NCBI RefSeq assembly: GCF_002399615.1
Contig: NZ_DHDZ01000038.1
Coordinates: forward strand, 4,043 to 40,254
Direction of reading: 5' to 3'
Length of the DNA: 36,212 bases
Source: Pedobacter sp. UBA4863
GTDB taxonomy: Bacteria; Bacteroidota; Bacteroidia; Sphingobacteriales; Sphingobacteriaceae
Positions 1 through 6,601 of the stretch are shown one piece after another (within the stretch, counting starts at the first letter, position 1; the number at the start of each line of letters is the position of its first letter). Below the pieces are notes generated by a model. That model searched no databases, had not been told where the DNA came from, and saw nothing but the letters and a program-made list of their open reading frames with translations. A program made the translations under genes and the position numbers.

Positions 1-243
1 AAAGCAATAATGCACTACGGGTGGGATTAATAAAGAAAAAACACTCCAGTGCCGCTATCTTGGAAATCCGTAATGGAATTGCTACATTTTAAGCAACATT
101 GTATAAAAATAATATAGTGCATGATTAACATCTCTCCGTAATGGGCTCGGTAGGCAAAAGCACTACCGCTCATGCTATAGCCTCTTTTATTTGGAAGTTA
201 GCAAAGTAAAAGATATAATTGAAAAACCAAATAAAAAACGGAT

Positions 244-717
244 ATGAAAAGGGCATCTAAATTCAACAAGCTCTCCCCCGAACCGGAAGAAGTGCCCAAT
301 GCGGAACTGCACGCCATAAAGGGCGGTAACCAAGAACAAAACGACCAAATGTACACCCCAACCGTTAGCTTACACCCCGATGATGAACAGCTATTAATTT
401 ATGGTAGTAGCAGAACTCCAGTTCAGGCTGAAAGAGAAATGATAAAAAAATCAACATTAGCCCATGAACTGGCGCATGTGGGACAATTTCTTGATGGAGA
501 TTATGGCTTCAGTTCTTCTGGAGAGCATGGAAACGCTAGCTTTGGAATAGAAGAGGAGATTGATGCTTATCAATTTCAGCATATTTTCATGAATTTTTCT
601 GATGGATCTCAGATTGATTCACAATGGGTACAAGATTTGGAATTTACAAACAATAATGGAACATCTAAGCCTTATGAAAATCTTCAAGAAGGTCAGGCTT
701 GTCCAGTACACGGTTAA
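244..717 (+). CDS. Double-glycine-leader protein with HExxH zinc-peptidase motif
   Basis: This 157-residue protein starts with a 28-residue segment that looks like a double-glycine secretion leader: a basic start (MKRASKFNK), an acidic middle, then LHAIKGG with the GG at residues 27-28. Such leaders are normally cut and exported by C39-peptidase ABC transporters. The remaining 129 residues hold HELAH (74-78), the HExxH zinc motif, followed by VGQ and, about 25 residues later, EEEIDAYQ (103-110), which could supply the third zinc ligand as in gluzincins or DUF4157-like proteins. The protein ends with CPVHG. It is small for a peptidase and has no long propeptide. No C39 transporter or HlyD-type gene is visible nearby, so export would depend on a transporter elsewhere. 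The leader and zinc motif are seen directly; secretion and peptidase activity are inferred. It could also be a bacteriocin-like toxin or an inactive fold. Confidence 0.7.
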   Translation: MKRASKFNKLSPEPEEVPNAELHAIKGGNQEQNDQMYTPTVSLHPDDEQLLIYGSSRTPVQAEREMIKKSTLAHELAHVGQFLDGDYGFSSSGEHGNASFGIEEEIDAYQFQHIFMNFSDGSQIDSQWVQDLEFTNNNGTSKPYENLQEGQACPVHG

Positions 718-746
718 TAAATAATTGAAAATGAAATGTTTTATTA

Positions 747-962
747 TTGGCTTATAGTTCAGAAATCAGAGAAATAAATGCAGGTAAAATGCTCGTGTCG
801 TATCATAATTTTGAAGGAATTGGATTCATAAGGCGCTCCATATATGGAACTAATCCTGCTTATGTCAAATGCTTTTCAATAACGATAGACTATGAAAAAA
901 AGGATTCCAACAAGGCTAAAAAGTTGGCAGAGCATGTTTTAAAGCATGTAAAGTTTAAATGA
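747..962 (+). CDS. Small unknown protein downstream of the GG-leader gene
   Basis: An open frame of about 71 codons that I do not recognise. The first possible start is TTG at 747; the first in-frame ATG is at 789, which would leave 57 residues. An ATG at 731 in another frame opens with MKCFIIGL and then stops, so a frameshift near 750 could have separated a better start from the body. The product is basic and lysine-rich toward its end (KKLAEHVLKHVKFK), with no signal peptide or membrane segment. It lies 29 nt after the GG-leader gene on the same strand and may be co-transcribed with it. An immunity or accessory role is only a guess from position. Confidence 0.4.
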   Translation: MAYSSEIREINAGKMLVSYHNFEGIGFIRRSIYGTNPAYVKCFSITIDYEKKDSNKAKKLAEHVLKHVKFK

Positions 963-1005
963 TAATAATGTTCTACCACAAGTTAATTGCCTATAATAAA
1001 CCTCA

Positions 1006-1140
1006 ATGAAAAGACCTATAATTGTTCTCTTGCTCTTTATAAATGCTACGGCATGGTGGCAAGCTAGTGTATTTTCTGGAAAATTGGCAAAAATACTTAG
1101 CCAAAGCCAAACAAAGTATATTGAAATTGTAGAAAGATAA
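1006..1140 (+). CDS. 44-aa peptide with hydrophobic N-terminus
   Basis: A short ATG-initiated ORF of 44 residues. It opens MKRPIIVLLLFINATAWW, which reads as a signal peptide or a single membrane segment, followed by a basic and polar tail ending YIEIVER. It is the third ORF of the small cluster that starts with the GG-leader gene and ends directly before two hairpins, the second of them a strong terminator. That placement at the end of a transcription unit supports it being real. No function can be assigned. It could also be the decayed start of a longer secreted protein. Confidence 0.4.
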   Translation: MKRPIIVLLLFINATAWWQASVFSGKLAKILSQSQTKYIEIVER

Positions 1141-1143
1141 TAA

Positions 1144-1160
1144 CGGCGATCTTATCGCCG
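1144..1160 (+). terminator. Small hairpin before the main terminator
   Basis: CGGCGAT (1144-1150), loop CTT, then ATCGCCG (1154-1160): a perfect 7-bp stem with no T-run after it. It lies just after the 44-aa ORF and before the stronger hairpin. It may protect the mRNA 3' end or help termination. Confidence 0.45.
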
Positions 1161-1177
1161 ATTTCTAAACAATAGAT

Positions 1178-1210
1178 TGCCCCGTAACCTATCTGTTACG
1201 GGGCATTTTT
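1178..1210 (+). terminator. Rho-independent terminator
   Basis: A perfect 11-bp stem, TGCCCCGTAAC (1178-1188) with GTTACGGGGCA (1195-1205), a 6-nt loop and TTTTT at 1206-1210. It ends the small accessory cluster and insulates it from the ccm genes downstream. Confidence 0.9.
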
Positions 1211-1278
1211 GATTATCAAACAATTGTCAAGATATGGTGCATAAGGCCTCCGAAATAGCTGCACTTAGTTTGTTTTTC

Positions 1279-1286
1279 TATATTTG
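1279..1286 (+). promoter_or_regulatory. Predicted -7 box for the ccmE-ccmF operon
   Basis: TATATTTG matches the Bacteroidetes -7 consensus TAnnTTTG and sits 108 nt upstream of the ccmE ATG. No convincing -33 TTTG at 19-21 nt upstream was found, so the call rests on the -7 box and position between a terminator and an operon start. Confidence 0.45.
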
Positions 1287-1320
1287 TGTGCTGTATTTTA
1301 AATCACAATCAAATGAGACC

Positions 1321-1361
1321 ATCATGATTTGCTATTCCAAAAACTACCAATTAATCATGAT
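1321..1361 (+). promoter_or_regulatory. Twin 8-bp palindromes in the ccm leader
   Basis: The self-complementary 8-mer ATCATGAT occurs at 1321-1328 and again at 1354-1361. Start-to-start spacing is 33 nt, close to three helical turns, and both lie between the predicted promoter and the ccmE start. This could be a pair of half-operators or a stem-forming leader. No regulator is known from the window. Confidence 0.35.
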
Positions 1362-1394
1362 AGTGTCATCACCATTGAAACAACTTTAAATAGG

Positions 1395-1817
1395 ATGAGA
1401 AAAAGTGCTATCATCGGTTTAATCACCATTGCCTTATGCATTGGTTTTTTGGTAAGCTTAAATGCTGACACCGACTCTTACGCTAATTTTAGCGAAGCCG
1501 CCGAATCGCAAAAAGAAGAACACGTAATGGGCTACTGGGAAAAGAGCAAGGGCATGTATTACGATGCTGTGAAAGACCCTAACCATTTCGCTTTTCACAT
1601 GAAAGATGAAGATGGAAAGGTAAACAAAGTAGTGCTTAACGGCTCAAAACCTCAAGATTTTGAACGTTCAGAAAAATTAGTGTTGATTGGCAAAATGGAA
1701 AACAACACCTTCTATGCCTCTAAAATATTAATGAAATGTCCGTCTAAATACAACGATAACATGGTGGAAGTAAACCAAGACGGAACAATTAAAGAGTTAA
1801 AAGACACAAAATCTTAA
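1395..1817 (+). CDS. ccmE: Cytochrome c maturation protein CcmE, CxxxY type
   Basis: CcmE is the periplasmic haem chaperone that carries haem to the CcmF lyase for attachment to apocytochromes c. The 140-residue product starts with one membrane anchor (about residues 4-22, IIGLITIALCIGFLVSL) followed by the small beta-barrel (OB) domain. The conserved YWEKSKGMYYDA and LVLIGKM segments fit the family. The haem-binding site reads CPSKY at 115-119, so Cys replaces the usual His, as in the CxxxY forms described in archaea and Desulfovibrio. ATG 1395 is chosen over an upstream TTG (1329) because it directly precedes the signal anchor. The stop shares one base with the ccmF start (TAATG), pointing to translational coupling. 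ccmA, ccmB and ccmC are not in the window. Confidence 0.9.
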   Translation: MRKSAIIGLITIALCIGFLVSLNADTDSYANFSEAAESQKEEHVMGYWEKSKGMYYDAVKDPNHFAFHMKDEDGKVNKVVLNGSKPQDFERSEKLVLIGKMENNTFYASKILMKCPSKYNDNMVEVNQDGTIKELKDTKS

Positions 1818-4285
1818 TGGATATTCAATTTATTGGAGAGAACCTCCTTCCTGGCAAAATAGGCCAATTTTTCATCGTACTTTCGTTTGGCGCATCACTA
1901 CTTTCTACCATTGCCTATTTTTTCGCTACTAATAACAAAAACTTAGCAGACCGCTCTTGGACTAAAATAGGAAGAATAGGTTTTTGGATAAATTCAGCCA
2001 GCATTATCGGCATTGGCGCTACGCTTTTCTACCTCATCTTAAATCACTACAACGAATACAACTACGTTTATTCGCATTCTTCTAAAGAACTTCCTGTATA
2101 TTATATCGTTTCGGCATTTTGGGAAGGACAAGAAGGCAGTTTTTGGCTATGGGCATTTTGGCAAGCCTTGTTAGGCATTATTCTTATTTGGAAAGCCAAA
2201 TCGTGGGAAAATGGTGTAATGACCATTATTGCACTTTCGCAAGTATTCTTAACCTCTATGCTACTAGGTGTAGAGATTTTGGGCGCTCGTATTGGTTCAT
2301 CTCCATTTATTTTATTAAGAGATGCGGTTAACTTAAAGGAAATGGCTCCAATATTTGCCGACCCAGAAACCTTTAAGAATTACCTCAGTTTTATTACAGA
2401 CGGCAGAGGCTTAAACCCATTACTCCAAAACTATTGGATGGTGATACACCCTCCTACCCTTTTCTTGGGTTTTGCCAGTATGATTGTACCTTTCGCTTAC
2501 GGCATTACGGCTTTATGGCAAAAGCGCTATAAAGATTGGGTTAAGCCCGTATTGCCATGGGTATCATTTGCCATCATGATTTTAGGCACAGGCATTATTA
2601 TGGGTTCTTTTTGGGCTTACGAAGCACTTAACTTTGGTGGTTTTTGGGCTTGGGATCCAGTAGAAAATGCCTCTATCATTCCTTGGCTAACCTTAATTGG
2701 TGGCTTACACGTAATTATAGCCTATAAAAATACCGGTCATGCTTACTTTACCGCAATGGTCTTAGTATTAATTAGCTTTATCTTGGTACTTTATGCTTCT
2801 TTCTTAACCAGAAGCGGTATTTTGGGCGAAACTTCGGTACACTCATTTACCGATTTGGGCATGACCTGGCAATTGGTATTTTTTATCTTGTCTTTCTTGG
2901 CTATTGCCGTATTTTTTGTGGTTTGGCGATGGAAAGAACTGCCTATAACCCATAAAGACGAAGAAACTTACTCACGTGAATTTTGGATGTTTATTGGTGC
3001 TTTAGTAGTTACGGTATCGTGCATACACATTATTTTTGCTACTTCGGTACCTGTATTTAATGCTGTATTTGGCACCAACTATGCCCCTATTAAAGATGCA
3101 GTAAGGTTTTATAACCAATGGCAGGCACCTTTTGCTGTGCTAATTGCATTAATTTCTGGATTTTCACAGTTTTTAAAATACAAGCGTACCGATCCACGTA
3201 AATTCTATAGTAGCTTAATCTCATCAATCATATTCGCATTGGTAATTACTGCTGGTTTTGTATATGTAGCCGATATTTATACCAACTCTATGTATATCTT
3301 ACTTACATTCAGTTGTATTTTTGCCGTATTGGCCAACGCCAGGTTATTAACGGGTGTTTTCACTAAACGTGGCAGTAAATTAGCAGGATCGGCCATTGCC
3401 CATATCGGCTTTGCCATATTATTGATAGGTGCTTTAGTTGCTGCCGCCACTAGCGAACCAATTTCTATTAACGAAACCAACTATATCCCTGTTAAGGATT
3501 TTGAAAAAGCAGCAAAGCCAGGCGAAAACATTATGGTGTATAAGAACGAACCTAAAAAAATGGGCAAATACACCGTTACCTATGTGAGCGATACCACCAT
3601 AGCACCTAACACCTATTACAAGCTAAACTTTAAAGTAATAGATGAAACAACAGGAAAGGTAAAAGAAGATTTTACGGTTAATCCAAGTATTCAAGAAAAT
3701 GGCAAAATGGGCTTAATTGCTTCGCCAGACACGAAACATTACCTGCTCAAAGACATTTATACCCACATTACCAGTGCAGCACAGAAAAAAGAAGAACATG
3801 CCGACCACGAAGGACATACTGAAGAGGAGAACTATAAAGCTCCTCGCATTGTTACCTTAAAAGTGGGCGATACGGTACATACCAGCAGCGGCGTGTTAAC
3901 CGTAAAAGCGCTAAATAACAAACCGGTAGTTAAAGACCTAAAGATTGAAAAAGAAGACCTAGCAGTAGGTTTACCTTTAGAAATAAATGTAAGTGGTAAA
4001 ATCTATAACGCTGAGCCGTTGTTCCTTATTAAAGGCAATAATACTTTTGATTTTGCCCGTAAAATTGATGAACTTGGTTTTAGGGTAAGGTTCACCAAAA
4101 TTATTCCAGAAGAAAATAAATTTGAATTACATCTTTTTGAGAAACCACAACAAGCAAAGGATTGGGTAGTATTTAAATCTATCGAATTCCCTTACATTAA
4201 CTTATACTGGATTGGTACTATCATCATGGTAATTGGTTTCTTGATTTCTATTTTTAGAAGAAAAAAAGAGCTGAAAACAGACTAA
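1817..4285 (+). CDS. ccmF: Haem lyase CcmF / CcsA family
   Basis: This 822-residue polytopic membrane protein joins haem to apocytochrome c on the outer side of the membrane. The tryptophan-rich WWD motif GGFWAWDPVENA is at 274-285. Many membrane segments precede and follow it, and there is a last one near the C-terminus (LYWIGTIIMVIGFLISIF). The protein is longer than the roughly 650 residues of E. coli CcmF. The extra length is mostly a large hydrophilic domain before the last helix, containing a His/Glu-rich stretch (EEHADHEGHTEEE, from 659) that might bind metal or haem. It overlaps ccmE by one base at the start and the DUF2520 gene by one base at the end. Confidence 0.93.
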   Translation: MDIQFIGENLLPGKIGQFFIVLSFGASLLSTIAYFFATNNKNLADRSWTKIGRIGFWINSASIIGIGATLFYLILNHYNEYNYVYSHSSKELPVYYIVSAFWEGQEGSFWLWAFWQALLGIILIWKAKSWENGVMTIIALSQVFLTSMLLGVEILGARIGSSPFILLRDAVNLKEMAPIFADPETFKNYLSFITDGRGLNPLLQNYWMVIHPPTLFLGFASMIVPFAYGITALWQKRYKDWVKPVLPWVSFAIMILGTGIIMGSFWAYEALNFGGFWAWDPVENASIIPWLTLIGGLHVIIAYKNTGHAYFTAMVLVLISFILVLYASFLTRSGILGETSVHSFTDLGMTWQLVFFILSFLAIAVFFVVWRWKELPITHKDEETYSREFWMFIGALVVTVSCIHIIFATSVPVFNAVFGTNYAPIKDAVRFYNQWQAPFAVLIALISGFSQFLKYKRTDPRKFYSSLISSIIFALVITAGFVYVADIYTNSMYILLTFSCIFAVLANARLLTGVFTKRGSKLAGSAIAHIGFAILLIGALVAAATSEPISINETNYIPVKDFEKAAKPGENIMVYKNEPKKMGKYTVTYVSDTTIAPNTYYKLNFKVIDETTGKVKEDFTVNPSIQENGKMGLIASPDTKHYLLKDIYTHITSAAQKKEEHADHEGHTEEENYKAPRIVTLKVGDTVHTSSGVLTVKALNNKPVVKDLKIEKEDLAVGLPLEINVSGKIYNAEPLFLIKGNNTFDFARKIDELGFRVRFTKIIPEENKFELHLFEKPQQAKDWVVFKSIEFPYINLYWIGTIIMVIGFLISIFRRKKELKTD

Positions 4286-5043
4286 TGTTGGTATCTATCA
4301 TAGGTTCGGGAAATGTAGCAACACACTTGGCCAAAGCTTTAAATACTGCAAATGTGCAGGTGCTAAATATTTGGTCTAAGCACTTTAAAAATGCGCAAGC
4401 GTTAGCTGGCACAGTTAATGCCAAAGCAGTAGAAGAGGTTTCTCAAATTAGTGATAAAAGCGACATTATTCTTATTGCAGTTAAGGACGATGCTATTGCG
4501 GCAATGGCTGCCCCACTAAAAAATTACAGCGGTATTGTTGCCCATACCTCTGGCGCTGTTGCGTTAAACGCTTTAGGCAACCTAGAAAATTATGGGGTAT
4601 TTTACCCACTGCAAACCTTTTCTAAGCAAAAAGATATAGACTTTAGCAATGTACCGCTTTGCTTAGAAGCCAATAAGGCAGCCAACCTAAATAAGCTAAA
4701 GCAATTGGCAAATTTAATCAGTAAAAATATTTACGAAGTAGATAGCCAACAAAGACAAACATTACACCTAGCGGCTGTGTTTGCCTGTAATTTCCCTAAT
4801 TACCTTTACGGAATTGCACAACAACTGCTAGCACAAAACCAGTTGGATTTCGACATCATCAAACCTTTGATTGCCGAAACAGCTCATAAAGTAAAAACAG
4901 CATTGCCTACTGCGGTACAAACCGGCCCTGCCATTAGAAACGATGAGCAGACCTTAAAGAAGCATGAAGAGTTACTTGAACAGCATCCCGAATGGTTAAC
5001 AATTTATAAACTATTGAGCCAGCAGATTAAAAAAACCAGATAA
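4285..5043 (+). CDS. Rossmann-like / DUF2520 domain protein
   Basis: A 252-residue cytosolic protein. The N-terminus has a dinucleotide-binding loop, IIGSGNVATHLA (residues 5-16), typical of NADP-dependent reductases related to pyrroline-5-carboxylate reductase. HTSGA and the FYPLQTFSKQ stretch are characteristic of the Rossmann-like plus DUF2520 family. The C-terminal half is helical. The substrate of this family is not established. Its start overlaps the ccmF stop (TAATG), so it is translated with the ccm genes, a link that may reflect only operon drift. Confidence 0.85.
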   Translation: MLVSIIGSGNVATHLAKALNTANVQVLNIWSKHFKNAQALAGTVNAKAVEEVSQISDKSDIILIAVKDDAIAAMAAPLKNYSGIVAHTSGAVALNALGNLENYGVFYPLQTFSKQKDIDFSNVPLCLEANKAANLNKLKQLANLISKNIYEVDSQQRQTLHLAAVFACNFPNYLYGIAQQLLAQNQLDFDIIKPLIAETAHKVKTALPTAVQTGPAIRNDEQTLKKHEELLEQHPEWLTIYKLLSQQIKKTR

Positions 5044-5067
5044 TACCGTTTTTTAATTTTGCCTGCT

Positions 5068-5075
5068 TACTTTTG
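5068..5075 (+). promoter_or_regulatory. Predicted -7 box immediately before the ferredoxin start
   Basis: TACTTTTG matches TAnnTTTG and ends 9 nt before the ATG at 5085, predicting a very short 5' leader. No clear -33 box was seen. Confidence 0.5.
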
Positions 5076-5084
5076 CATTGTATT

Positions 5085-5417
5085 ATGAGTATTTTCAAAT
5101 TAAAGATAAATTTCGAGGAAGAAGGGAAAGAACCTGTAGAGTTACCTATTGCCGCTGGCGAAGATGTGTTAGATGTTGTTTTAGACAATGGCATTGAACT
5201 ACAACATAACTGCGGTGGCGTTTGCGGTTGCAGTACCTGCCACATCTATGTAAACAAAGGCATGGACAATATTCAGGAAATCTCTGAAAAAGAGGAAGAT
5301 TTTATTGACCGTGCGGTAAGACCAAAGATTACTTCAAGACTAGCTTGTCAGTGCGTTGTTTTAGATGGCGATATTGAAGTCACTATCCCAGACCAATCGG
5401 GCTTTTTGGGACATTAA
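5085..5417 (+). CDS. fdx: [2Fe-2S] ferredoxin, adrenodoxin/ISC type
   Basis: A 110-residue soluble electron carrier. Cys43, Cys49 and Cys52 form the C-x5-C-x2-C cluster motif and Cys88 in LACQ is the fourth ligand, as in adrenodoxin-type Fdx, which supplies electrons for Fe-S cluster assembly. Cys47 and Cys90 are additional. The start at ATG 5085 gives the usual N-terminus (MSIFKLKINFEEEG); an upstream in-frame TTG is less likely. The next gene is iscX, which supports an ISC role rather than a photosynthetic or P450 partner role. iscS, iscU and hscAB are not in the window. Confidence 0.92.
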   Translation: MSIFKLKINFEEEGKEPVELPIAAGEDVLDVVLDNGIELQHNCGGVCGCSTCHIYVNKGMDNIQEISEKEEDFIDRAVRPKITSRLACQCVVLDGDIEVTIPDQSGFLGH

Positions 5418-5419
5418 AA

Positions 5420-5520
5420 TTCACGAATTACGATTTTAGATTTACGATTAAGCTGCTAGCTATCAGTTAACCGATTAAACAGTTTACCAACATTTCAACC
5501 TTAAAACATTTCAACTTTAC
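5420..5520. repeat. Degenerate short repeats between fdx and iscX
   Basis: The spacer contains two motif families repeated imperfectly: ACGAATTACGATT / TTTACGATT near 5424-5450, and ACATTTCAAC at about 5490 and 5508. They look like low-complexity intergenic repeats, not a gene. Confidence 0.4.
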
Positions 5521-5524
5521 AAAA

Positions 5525-5767
5525 ATGAACAACGATAAATTTGCACTGCCTATATACTGGAAAGACCATGAAGACATTGCCCTAGAACTTTACGAAAAGT
5601 TTGGCGATGAGTTTGATGAACCAAAAATCTACAGAATTAGGTTTACAGAACTTATTGAATGGGTTTTAGAGTTGCCAAATTTTAAAGGCACTAGAGAAGA
5701 ATGCAACGAAGGCCATTTAGAGCAAATACAATCGGCTTGGGTTTACGAGTGGCGAGATAACCAATAA
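5525..5767 (+). CDS. iscX: Fe-S assembly protein IscX
   Basis: An 80-residue acidic protein of the IscX (YfhJ) family, a small iron-binding regulator that docks on the cysteine desulfurase IscS near the site used by frataxin and ferredoxin. The family features are clear: YWKDHEDIALELYEKF, the DEPKIYRIRFTEL core, LPNF, and a C-terminus rich in Glu with EQIQSAWVYEW. It is slightly longer than E. coli IscX (66 residues). It follows fdx on the same strand after a repeat-rich spacer. Finding an fdx-iscX pair alone is notable because many Bacteroidetes rely on SUF. Confidence 0.9.
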   Translation: MNNDKFALPIYWKDHEDIALELYEKFGDEFDEPKIYRIRFTELIEWVLELPNFKGTREECNEGHLEQIQSAWVYEWRDNQ

Positions 5768-5768
5768 G

Positions 5769-5873
5769 CCCCTAGCCCTCTAAAGGGGAGTTTAATACCA
5801 CCGTAAATACATGAGGCAAACAACATGATAGAAAGCAATAAAAAGTCTCCTTTAGGGGATTTAGGTGGTATTA
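5769..5873. repeat. Inverted pair of dispersed CCTTTAGGGG-type repeats running into kdsC
   Basis: The left arm (5769-5802, containing CCCTCTAAAGGGGAGTTT and TAATACCACC) is an imperfect reverse complement of the right arm (5838-5873, containing AAAGTCTCCTTTAGGGG and GGTGGTATTA). The outer TAATACCACC/GGTGGTATTA match is perfect over 10 bp (5793-5802 with 5864-5873). The right arm lies inside the next gene and encodes the peptide KSPLGDLGG. I recall this sequence as a dispersed element common in Bacteroidetes genomes. Confidence 0.7.
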
Positions 5874-6373
5874 CCACCTTCGTTTTCGATATAGATGGCG
5901 TACTTACCAACGGTACGGTAATAGCCAGCGAAAGTGGAGAATTACTACGCTCTTTTAACGTTAAAGATGGTTACGCTCTGCAACTTGCCCTAAAAAAAGG
6001 TTATACTATTTGCATTATATCGGGTGCTAAAGGCCTAGCCTTAACCAAACGTTTCGAAGGCTTGGGCATAGCCGATGTTTTTTTAGGCATTGACAATAAA
6101 TTAACAGTTTTTAACAACTATATCAAGCAAAAGGGAATCAACCCCGGCCAAGTACTTTACATGGGCGATGATTTACCAGATGCAGCAGTAATGAAACTAG
6201 TGGGCATTGCCACTTGCCCTAATGATGCTGTTGAAGAGATTAAAGCAATAGCTCATTACATTTCTCCTAAAAAAGGTGGTGAAACAGCAGCTAGAGATGT
6301 AATAGAAAAAGTATTGAAAGTACAGCAAAATTGGTATGGCAGCACAATATCGGCTGCAGAAGCAAGTAAATAA
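5825..6373 (+). CDS. kdsC: KdsC-like HAD phosphatase (KDO 8-phosphate phosphatase)
   Basis: A 182-residue HAD-superfamily enzyme of the C0 (capless, tetrameric) KdsC type, which removes phosphate from 3-deoxy-D-manno-octulosonate 8-phosphate in lipopolysaccharide inner-core synthesis. Motif I is FDIDGVLTNG with catalytic Asp22 and Asp24, followed by the family-typical SFNVKDGYALQLALKKG. Motif II is IISG and motif IV is GDDLPD near residue 117. The first 15 residues include KSPLGDLGG, which is encoded by a dispersed repeat and is not part of the family fold; no alternative ATG lies between it and motif I. The C-terminus is also slightly extended. A related sugar phosphatase (YrbI-like) cannot be excluded. 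Confidence 0.88.
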   Translation: MIESNKKSPLGDLGGITTFVFDIDGVLTNGTVIASESGELLRSFNVKDGYALQLALKKGYTICIISGAKGLALTKRFEGLGIADVFLGIDNKLTVFNNYIKQKGINPGQVLYMGDDLPDAAVMKLVGIATCPNDAVEEIKAIAHYISPKKGGETAARDVIEKVLKVQQNWYGSTISAAEASK

Positions 6374-6601
6374 CGCTGTTATTGAAACGAATTACGCTAC
6401 TTTGTGCCTTTGCTATTGCTTATGAGCAATACATTGCCAACCCTTTCCTTCTTTAGCTTAGCTAAGTTAAAAAAATCTTTTTCATCGATTAAACCTCTAT
6501 TTATTTTTCTACTCAAAGAGGAAACATAAAACAACTTAAACATGAAACTATTTCAATTTTTCGGAATAGCTTCATCACCACTAAAAACAAAATTAAAACA
6601 G

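Noticed and set aside
3..92. Frame open from the left edge, about 29 codons (SNNALRVGLIKKKHSSAA...), ending in TAA
   Set aside because: No recognised motif, and a 29-codon frame touching the edge can be chance in AT-rich DNA. It might be the end of a gene outside the window.
1329..1394. Longer CcmE start at TTG 1329
   Set aside because: It would put 22 residues before the membrane anchor; ATG 1395 gives the normal start.
6415..6430. ATTGCT/AGCAAT hairpin after kdsC as a terminator
   Set aside because: The stem is only 6 bp of AT-rich sequence with no T-run following.
6457..6466. Palindrome CTTAGCTAAG before the Spy-like gene
   Set aside because: A 10-bp AT-rich palindrome with no second copy; too weak to call as an operator.
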